Shown: positions 5,085-10,188 of the stretch, piece by piece
Layout: every line of letters starts with the position of its first letter
Numbering within the stretch: position 1 is the first letter of the stretch
DNA from: Clostridia bacterium
GTDB lineage: Bacteria > Bacillota > Clostridia > Oscillospirales > Acutalibacteraceae
Direction of reading: 5' to 3'
DNA: 10,188 nucleotides
Assembly (NCBI GenBank): GCA_030536195.1
Contig: JAUNQL010000013.1
Coordinates: 3,719 to 13,906, forward strand
Notes under the pieces: model-generated
What the model was told of the DNA's origin: nothing
Databases searched by the model: none
Seen by the model: the letters and a program-made list of their open reading frames with translations, nothing else
Made by a program: the position numbers and the translations under genes

Positions 5085-7493
5085 TTATTTAACTACGATA
5101 TTTACAAGACGACCTGGTACATAGAGTTCCTTAACGATTGTCTTGCCAGCTATTTCAGCAGCAACCTTCTCGTCTGCCTTTGCAAGAGCGATTACCTCAT
5201 CGTTTGCAGCAGTTGTTGCTACCATGAGCTTTGCACGAATCTTGCCGTTAACCTGAGCTACGATTTCAACTGTATCGTCAACACACTTTGACTCATCCCA
5301 GTCTACCCAGCTGCCGCTTGCAAGCATGCCGCCGAAGCCCTGTGCTTCCCATGCTTCCTCAGTGATATGAGGAGCAAATGGATTGAGGATAGTAAGGAGT
5401 GCCTTGTACTCAGCAACGTTAATCTTGCCGTTGTCATAGATATCGTTAAGAAGTGCCATCATAGCAGCGATAGCTGTGTTGTACTTCATGCCCTCGATAT
5501 CCTCTGATACCTTCTTGATTGTCTTGTTCATTGATACTTCAAGCTCTGCTGAGAACGCATCACCTGGCTCCAAGATATCCTGGAGAGCCCAAACTCTATC
5601 AAGGAAACGCTTACAACCCTTAACTGATGACTCAGACCAAGGAGCTGCCTTCTCATAGTCGCCCATGAAGAGTACATAGGTACGAAGTACGTCTGCACCA
5701 TACTCATTAACAACATGTGGGTCAATTACATTGCCCTTTGACTTTGACATCTTGTCGCCGTCAGGACCTAAGATCAAGCCCTGAGCTGTACGCTTAGCGT
5801 ATGGCTCCTTTGTTGGAACTTCGCCGATGTCATAAAGGAATCTATGCCAGAAACGTGAGTAGATCATATGACGGGTAACGTGCTCCATACCGCCGTTGTA
5901 CCAGTCAACCTGACCCCAGTAATTGAGCTTATCCATAGATGCAAAACGCTCACTGTTCTGTGGGTCAATATAGCGGAGATAATACCAAGAAGAACCTGCC
6001 CACTGTGGCATGGTGTCTGTTTCACGCTTTGCGTCGCCACCACACTTTGGACACTTGCAATTTACGTATGATTCGATCTTGGCAAGTGGGCTCTCGCCAT
6101 CCTGGCCAGGCTCAAACTGCTCTACTACTGGCAACTTAAGTGGGAGCTCCTCGTAAGGAACAGCAACCATGCCACAAGTTGGGCAGTGAACGATTGGGAT
6201 TGGCTCGCCCCAATAACGCTGACGGTTAAATGCCCAGTCCTTCATCTTGTACTGAACGCCCTTTTCACCGCAGCCCTTCTGCTCGAGGACTGCAATCATC
6301 TTCTCGATAGAATCCTTCTTATTTGTAAGGCCATTGAGTTCACCAGAGTTTACCATCTCGCCGTCGCCTGTGTAGGCCTCAACTGAGATATCGCCACCCT
6401 TGATTACCTCAATAATATCAATACCAAACTTCTTAGCGAAGTCATAGTCACGCTGGTCATGAGCAGGTACTGCCATGATAGCGCCTGTGCCGTAACCCAT
6501 CATTACGTAGTCAGCTACATAGATTGGGATCTCACGGCCATCAACAGGGTTGATGCCTGAAAGGCCATCAATCTTAACGCCTGTCTTTTCCTTTACAAGC
6601 TGTGTGCGCTCGAACTCTGTCTTCTTAGCGCACTCAGCACGGTATGCCTTGATCTCATCCATATTAGAGATTCTGTCAGCATATTTATCAATCATTGGAT
6701 GCTCTGGAGCCATAACCATGAAAGTTACGCCATAGAGAGTATCTGGTCTAGTTGTATAGATTCTAAGCTGCTCGTTATCAGAGCCCTTAACATCAAAGTT
6801 TACGAAAGCACCAGTTGACTTGCCAATCCAGTTAACCTGCTGAAGCTTGATATTTGGAAGATAATCAACTTCCTCAAGACCCTCAAGGAGTTTGTCAGCA
6901 TACTGAGTGATTCTAAGGTACCAAACGTCCTTTGACTTCTGAACGATATCGCTGTGGCAGATATCGCACTTGCCACCCTGTGAGTCCTCGTTTGAAAGGA
7001 CAACCTTACATGATGGGCAATAGTTTACAAGAGCCTTGTCACGGAAAACAAGACCGTTCTCAAACATCTTGAGGAAAATCCACTGTGTCCACTTGTAGTA
7101 GCCTTCCTCAGTTGTATCTATTACACGATTCCAGTCGAAAGAGAAACCAACCTTCTTGAGCTGTGTTGAGAAACGCTCAATGTTCATGTCGGTAACCTGA
7201 CGAGGGTGGATACCTGTCTTGATTGCATAGTTCTCTGTTGGGAGACCATAGGCATCAAAGCCGATAGGGAACAAAACGTTGTAGCCCTGCATACGGCGTT
7301 TTCTTGATACAACCTCAAGGCCTGAATAAGCCTTGATGTGGCCTACGTGCATACCAGCACCAGATGGATATGGAAACTCAACAAGTCCATAAAACTTAGG
7401 CTTGCTTGAACCATCCTCTGCGTGGAATACACCAGCTTCTTCCCACTTAGCTTGCCATTTTGGCTCTACTTCTCTAAAATCATACGCTTTCAT
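5085..7493 (-). CDS. leuS: Leucyl-tRNA synthetase
   Basis: This class Ia synthetase charges tRNA-Leu and edits mischarged products. The 802-residue product is full length for a bacterial LeuRS. Seen in order: the HIGH motif as HVGH (49-52); a first zinc knuckle with C159/C162 and C176/C179; the CP1 editing domain with TTRPDT (247-252) and the conserved editing aspartate D346 in PAHDQRDY; a second cysteine set, C437/C440 and C481/C484; the KMSKS motif (581-585); and the C-terminal anticodon-binding region with VAQVNGKIRAK near 745. The start at 7493 has GGAG about nine bases upstream, overlapping the end of rsfS, with a five-base gap. No T-box leader can fit upstream, so leucine-responsive T-box control is absent at this position. 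It is co-transcribed with rsfS and the channel gene. Confidence 0.98.
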   Translation of the reverse strand: MKAYDFREVEPKWQAKWEEAGVFHAEDGSSKPKFYGLVEFPYPSGAGMHVGHIKAYSGLEVVSRKRRMQGYNVLFPIGFDAYGLPTENYAIKTGIHPRQVTDMNIERFSTQLKKVGFSFDWNRVIDTTEEGYYKWTQWIFLKMFENGLVFRDKALVNYCPSCKVVLSNEDSQGGKCDICHSDIVQKSKDVWYLRITQYADKLLEGLEEVDYLPNIKLQQVNWIGKSTGAFVNFDVKGSDNEQLRIYTTRPDTLYGVTFMVMAPEHPMIDKYADRISNMDEIKAYRAECAKKTEFERTQLVKEKTGVKIDGLSGINPVDGREIPIYVADYVMMGYGTGAIMAVPAHDQRDYDFAKKFGIDIIEVIKGGDISVEAYTGDGEMVNSGELNGLTNKKDSIEKMIAVLEQKGCGEKGVQYKMKDWAFNRQRYWGEPIPIVHCPTCGMVAVPYEELPLKLPVVEQFEPGQDGESPLAKIESYVNCKCPKCGGDAKRETDTMPQWAGSSWYYLRYIDPQNSERFASMDKLNYWGQVDWYNGGMEHVTRHMIYSRFWHRFLYDIGEVPTKEPYAKRTAQGLILGPDGDKMSKSKGNVIDPHVVNEYGADVLRTYVLFMGDYEKAAPWSESSVKGCKRFLDRVWALQDILEPGDAFSAELEVSMNKTIKKVSEDIEGMKYNTAIAAMMALLNDIYDNGKINVAEYKALLTILNPFAPHITEEAWEAQGFGGMLASGSWVDWDESKCVDDTVEIVAQVNGKIRAKLMVATTAANDEVIALAKADEKVAAEIAGKTIVKELYVPGRLVNIVVK

Positions 7494-7498
7494 TTATA

Positions 7499-7831
7499 TT
7501 ACTCCTCTATGGAAATTTCTTCTGCATCTGCCCAAAGCTTTTCAAGGTTATAGTGTTCACGTGCATCAGGGGTGAAGATATGAACTATAACATCGCCAGC
7601 ATCTAAAAGCTGCCAGTCCTGCGCTTTGCCCTCAAGTTTTACATCCTCTTTTGCCTCTTGAAGTTTAAACTCAACTTCCTCGGCAAGGGACTTGACCTGA
7701 GTTGTTGAAGTACCGTTTGCAATTACAAAGTACTCCGTAAGAACTGTCAAATCGGCAATCTTTAAAACCTTGATATCAATTGCCTTTTTGTTGTCGAGTG
7801 CATCGACTATAAGTTTTACTTTTTCTGTCAT
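7499..7831 (-). CDS. rsfS: Ribosome silencing factor RsfS (Iojap/YbeB)
   Basis: RsfS binds ribosomal protein uL14 and blocks joining of the 30S and 50S subunits when nutrients are scarce; family members may also act in large-subunit maturation. The 110-residue product matches family length and signatures: a DIKVLKI strand near 19-25, TEYFVIANG at 32-40, and the conserved core WQLLDAGDVIVHIF (73-86) followed by EHYNLEKLW (92-100). The ATG at 7831 is chosen because AGAGG lies upstream and the family starts here; a start at 7882 would overlap yqeK by 38 bases and add an unrelated extension. The order nadD-yqeK-rsfS is the standard Firmicute arrangement. Confidence 0.96.
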   Translation of the reverse strand: MTEKVKLIVDALDNKKAIDIKVLKIADLTVLTEYFVIANGTSTTQVKSLAEEVEFKLQEAKEDVKLEGKAQDWQLLDAGDVIVHIFTPDAREHYNLEKLWADAEEISIEE

Positions 7832-7844
7832 TTTATGCGCCTCT

Positions 7845-8417
7845 TTAGTAATTGAAATATTTGCACACTTCATTGTATGCATCTATTGTATCCTGATTGA
7901 TTACGCGGCCCTGTCGCAACAGGTCCTCAAGTGTGAAACGTGTACCAATAAGTATCGCTTCATTTATATCACGAAATGCGGCTTCTCGCACTTCATCAAC
8001 TCCAGGATAGTCACGCTCATCTGAAATAAAATCAGCGATATAAATTATCTTTTCAAGCATCGTCATGTTTGCCTTTGCAGTAGTGTGATACTTGATAGCT
8101 GAGACCATCTCTGGATCATCGATTCCAAGTTCATCTCTAATGAAAGCAGCACCTGCAGGTGCGTGCCAAAGTTTAGGTGTTGCAACAACTACCTCTGGGA
8201 TATCAGGGAACCTGAGCATATATCCCTTCTGTTCCTCTTCTGGGGAATTCTTCTCTATGTCGTGAAGCAGGCCACAAATATATGCCCGCTCCTCGTCTTC
8301 GCCATATCGCTTCGCAAGCTCTAGCGCTGCGGTTGCAACATTAAGCGAATGATTGAATCGTTTCTCCTGGAGCTTAGCCCTTAGGATTTCAACGAATTCA
8401 TCTTTACGTTCCATCAT
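7845..8417 (-). CDS. yqeK: YqeK family HD-domain phosphohydrolase (symmetrical Ap4A hydrolase)
   Basis: YqeK enzymes are HD-superfamily hydrolases; characterised members cleave diadenosine tetraphosphate symmetrically to two ADP, using iron. The 190-residue product shows the metal-binding set expected of the family: H23 in HSLNVA, the HD pair H52/D53 in GLLHDIEK, H85 in KLWHAP, H111 in IKYHTT and D129 in YIADFISDERDYPGVDEV. Length and motif spacing are normal. The ATG at 8417 overlaps the nadD stop as ATGA; a second ATG follows immediately, and a G-rich site (GGGGG) lies about nine bases upstream. The link to nadD is functional as well as positional: NadD-type adenylyl chemistry and dinucleotide clean-up. 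Confidence 0.93.
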   Translation of the reverse strand: MMERKDEFVEILRAKLQEKRFNHSLNVATAALELAKRYGEDEERAYICGLLHDIEKNSPEEEQKGYMLRFPDIPEVVVATPKLWHAPAGAAFIRDELGIDDPEMVSAIKYHTTAKANMTMLEKIIYIADFISDERDYPGVDEVREAAFRDINEAILIGTRFTLEDLLRQGRVINQDTIDAYNEVCKYFNY

Positions 8418-9022
8418 AGATAAAGTCCCCCTGATTCAATGTATTCTAGAGTCTCTGGTGTTACCAGGCCCTCAATAGATTCACCATTTTTTCTCTTTAC
8501 CCTAATCTCAGTTGAGGAGAGTTCAATCGGCTCGATTGGCAAGAACTGAATCTTGCCCTCTTGATACTCCGCAGGGAAGTACTCCTTTGCGTACGCCTCT
8601 AAATCCTCAATATCAACTTCGTCACTTCTAACCGTCGACACTATAGTGCAGTAATCGAGAATACCTTTTGGCTTATGCCAAGAGTGAAGTGACAGCAACA
8701 TATCGTCGCCACACAAAAAATAAAACTGTGCTTTTTTATAAAGTCCTTTGAGTTCAATCAAGGTGTCATAAGTATAACTCTTGCCTTGACGCTCAATTTC
8801 AATATCGCTTATCTCATAGACAGGGTCAGAGAATGTGCGACGGCACATCTCCATTCTGTCATTTGGTGGCACAAGGTCAGGGGTGGCCTTATGCGGCGGA
8901 ACAAAAGTAGGAATAATAAGCATACGGTCAAGCTCATACTCCGCCACAAACTTTGAAACAATATTAAGATGTCCAACATGTGGAGGATTATAAGTTCCAC
9001 CAAAGATGCCTATTTTCTCCAT
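8414..9022 (-). CDS. nadD: Nicotinate-nucleotide adenylyltransferase
   Basis: NadD transfers AMP from ATP to nicotinate mononucleotide to make deamido-NAD, a step shared by de novo and salvage NAD synthesis. The 202-residue product has the adenylyltransferase signature GGTYNPPHVGH at 8-18 (including the TxxH/HxGH nucleotide-binding elements), PPHK at 42-45, the GDD...W element (105-115), and SSTEIR at 169-174, the ISSTxIR-type C-terminal motif. The ATG at 9022 has AAGGA a few bases upstream, lying in the tail of the broken yhbY. If yhbY translation normally carried ribosomes to this point, the yhbY lesion would weaken nadD coupling. It overlaps yqeK by four bases. Confidence 0.97.
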   Translation of the reverse strand: MEKIGIFGGTYNPPHVGHLNIVSKFVAEYELDRMLIIPTFVPPHKATPDLVPPNDRMEMCRRTFSDPVYEISDIEIERQGKSYTYDTLIELKGLYKKAQFYFLCGDDMLLSLHSWHKPKGILDYCTIVSTVRSDEVDIEDLEAYAKEYFPAEYQEGKIQFLPIEPIELSSTEIRVKRKNGESIEGLVTPETLEYIESGGLYL

Positions 9023-9350
9023 TTGTCCTTATCGTACCTTCCACCGTAATTATTGCCGGCAGCATCCTTCTTTGCTTTCTTGATATTAGCTGCCTTCTTG
9101 ATAGCTTTCTCATGAAGTGGCTCGCTGTAACGATAGAGGATAATTACTCCACCGATAACACCGATTACATCAGCGCCTGTCTTAGCACTGAGTTTGTCTG
9201 CTACTTCTTAACCTTGATGAGTTCCTTGGCATCAAGTACTTCCTCAGTCTGAGCAACTACGGCTTCTGTTACGCCGTACTTGCCTATTTGAAATGCAGGT
9301 GTCAAGTTATGAGCATCTGCTCTGAATTTTGCTCTTTCTTTACTAGTCAT
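9010..9350 (-). pseudogene. yhbY: YhbY/YqeI ribosome-assembly RNA-binding protein (CRS1-YhbY domain), frameshifted and internally deleted
   Basis: YhbY proteins bind pre-50S particles. From the ATG at 9350 the frame gives 49 residues, MTSKERAKFR through QIGKYGVTEA (with the GxxG RNA-binding loop) to DAKELIKVKK, then a TAG at 9203-9201. A second frame, shifted by -1, resumes directly with EVADKLSAKTGADVIGVIGG and IILYRYSEP, the second half of the domain, plus a basic tail, to a stop at 9012-9010 that overlaps nadD. Compared with E. coli YhbY (from memory), about 9-10 residues between the IKVK strand and the TGA segment are missing, so the lesion is a loss of about 28-31 bases, not one base. 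The second-half frame has no ATG, GTG or TTG, so it cannot be made separately. GAGG precedes the start, and the rdgB stop overlaps it (TAATG). A sequencing or assembly error is an alternative. Confidence 0.88.
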
Positions 9351-9988
9351 TACAAAACCTCGTTTAAAATGTCACACATTTTATGAAGCGCTCTGCTTCT
9401 ATGGCTAAATGTATCCTTTACAGCTGGGTCTGTTTCACCAACCGTCTTTTCTCCTGGCTCGGCGCCTTCAACGGCACCTGCTTCTGCATTGATAAGGACG
9501 AGCGGGTCATAACCAAAACCGTTGGTGCCCCTCTCCTCAAAGCCAATGTGGCCAAAGCAATAGCCCTCTGCAGTAAACTTTCTACCGTCAGGCATTACAC
9601 AGGCGATGGCACATGTGTAATGTGCTGTTCGCTCCTTAAGTGGAATGCCATCAAGTTCGCGCAGCAACTTTAAGTTGTTTGCCTTGTTCTTGTCCAACTT
9701 GGCGCCCGCCTCATCTCCGCTATACCTTGCGGAGTAGATGCCAGGTGCGCCACCAAGTGCATCAACACAGATGCCTGAGTCATCAGCAAGAGTTGGCAAA
9801 CCAGAAAATGCTGCGCCTGCCTCAGCCTTGAGCAGTGCGTTCTCTATAAATGTTGTTCCTGTCTCATCAACCTCTGGCAGCTCAAGGCCAAGTTCATGAG
9901 GCATTTTTATTTCTATACCAAGAGGACCAAGAATCCTTGAAAACTCTATCATCTTGTCCTTGTTGGATGTAGCGATTAAAAAGATCAT
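9350..9988 (-). CDS. rdgB: XTP/dITP pyrophosphatase (RdgB/HAM1)
   Basis: This enzyme hydrolyses deaminated purine nucleotides (XTP, ITP, dITP) to monophosphates, keeping them out of DNA and RNA. Motifs along the 212 residues: IATSNKDKMIEF at 5-16 (phosphate binding; the usual glycine before the lysine is D11), LADDSGICVDALGG (67-80) with catalytic D69/D70, PGIYSARYSG (82-91), TNGFGYDP (155-162) and SHRSRAL at 195-201. The product is longer than the approximately 197-residue E. coli protein. The extra residues fall mainly in an acidic insert, about 167-180 (NAEAGAVEGAEPGE), between FGYDP and the SHR motif. The ATG at 9988 overlaps the upstream gene as ATGA, with AGGAG about ten bases before it. 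The stop overlaps the yhbY start, so three genes are tightly coupled. Confidence 0.97.
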   Translation of the reverse strand: MIFLIATSNKDKMIEFSRILGPLGIEIKMPHELGLELPEVDETGTTFIENALLKAEAGAAFSGLPTLADDSGICVDALGGAPGIYSARYSGDEAGAKLDKNKANNLKLLRELDGIPLKERTAHYTCAIACVMPDGRKFTAEGYCFGHIGFEERGTNGFGYDPLVLINAEAGAVEGAEPGEKTVGETDPAVKDTFSHRSRALHKMCDILNEVL

Positions 9989-10188
9989 CCTTCGTATTCT
10001 CCTGAACCAAAGAGTCCGCTGAAGAAGCCCTTCTTTTTCTTTGGCTCTTCAACTGGCTTCTGCTCTTCAACAACTGGCTCCTCAATTGGTTCTTCTTCAA
10101 TTGTTTCCTCAGGAGTCTCTGATGGTTCCTCAGGAATTGGTTCTTCTATTGGTTCATCAACTGGCTCATCTTCGATTACAACAGTCTC
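9985..10188 (-). CDS. C-terminal tail of an unidentified protein, acidic Pro/Glu-rich with a basic-hydrophobic end
   Basis: Only the last 67 residues are in the window; the start lies beyond the right edge. I do not recognise the protein. The first 50 residues are a low-complexity acidic linker built from repeated EEP and EPI/EPV units (for example DEPIEEPIPEEP), surely disordered. It ends with KKKKGFFSGLFGSGEYEG, a lysine cluster followed by a short aromatic-glycine segment that could touch a membrane or be a docking peptide. The stop overlaps the rdgB ATG by four bases, so the gene belongs to the same operon. Codon use looks like its neighbours. FtsY has a similar acidic Lys-rich region, but at its N-terminus, so it does not fit. 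Confidence 0.8.
   Translation of the reverse strand, partial: ETVVIEDEPVDEPIEEPIPEEPSETPEETIEEEPIEEPVVEEQKPVEEPKKKKGFFSGLFGSGEYEG

Noticed and set aside
9195..9215. Programmed -1 ribosomal frameshift in yhbY
   Set aside because: The junction (GTT AAG AAG TAG) has no X XXY YYZ slippery heptamer and no obvious downstream stimulator, and the joined product would still lack 9-10 domain residues.
8980..9252. Plus-strand open frame of 90 codons in the gap between nadD and rdgB
   Set aside because: It looked like a candidate because no intact minus-strand gene fills the gap, but the minus strand holds both halves of yhbY. The plus translation resembles no protein I know.
9383..9831. Two plus-strand open frames opposite rdgB
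   Set aside because: Both are antisense to a complete RdgB with all motifs, and neither has a recognisable domain or start signal.
1..10188. Defence island, secretion, mobile-element or CRISPR content
   Set aside because: Every gene longer than a fragment is a recognised housekeeping family in consistent orientation, and no direct-repeat array, transposase or attachment-like duplication was seen.

Overview
The window is a dense stretch of bacterial chromosome. Every supported gene lies on the minus strand, so transcription runs from high to low coordinates. Short or overlapping gene junctions, GGAGG-type ribosome binding sites, sigma-A-like promoters, a zinc-ribbon protein resembling the clostridial CD1247 family and the YqeG/YqeK/RsfS/NadD/YhbY gene set point to a Firmicute of class Clostridia. 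Lachnospiraceae is plausible, but that is a judgement from gene content, not a measured placement. I see no mobile element, CRISPR array, rRNA, tRNA or phage gene.

Right block (10188 down to 3939), one apparent operon: the acidic tail of an unidentified protein, rdgB (XTP/dITP pyrophosphatase), a broken yhbY (ribosome-assembly RNA-binding protein), nadD and yqeK (NAD synthesis and dinucleotide turnover), rsfS (ribosome silencing factor), leuS (leucyl-tRNA synthetase) and an MscS-family channel gene. Most junctions overlap or are under 15 bases, so translational coupling is likely.

Middle (3938 to 3621): rpsU (ribosomal protein S21) has its own near-consensus promoter, a leader hairpin, a strong ribosome binding site and an intrinsic terminator. 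The terminator's T-tract runs directly into an extended -10 promoter for the next operon.

Left block (3575 down to 1): yqeG (HAD phosphatase) and an Xaa-Pro aminopeptidase, then, from a second promoter, efp (elongation factor P), a CD1247-like zinc-ribbon protein, maf (nucleotide pyrophosphatase) and the start of mreB (cell-shape actin), which runs off the window. A hairpin separates the zinc-ribbon gene from maf.

Together these genes serve translation (S21, EF-P, LeuRS, RsfS, YhbY), nucleotide-pool cleaning (RdgB, Maf), NAD synthesis, and envelope shape and osmotic safety (MreB, MscS). This is a core housekeeping region, and I do not see a convincing new biological system in it. The most notable observations are the disrupted yhbY, the terminator-promoter fusion around rpsU, a 16-bp hairpin inside the aminopeptidase gene, and the cysteine-rich variant of the CD1247-like protein.
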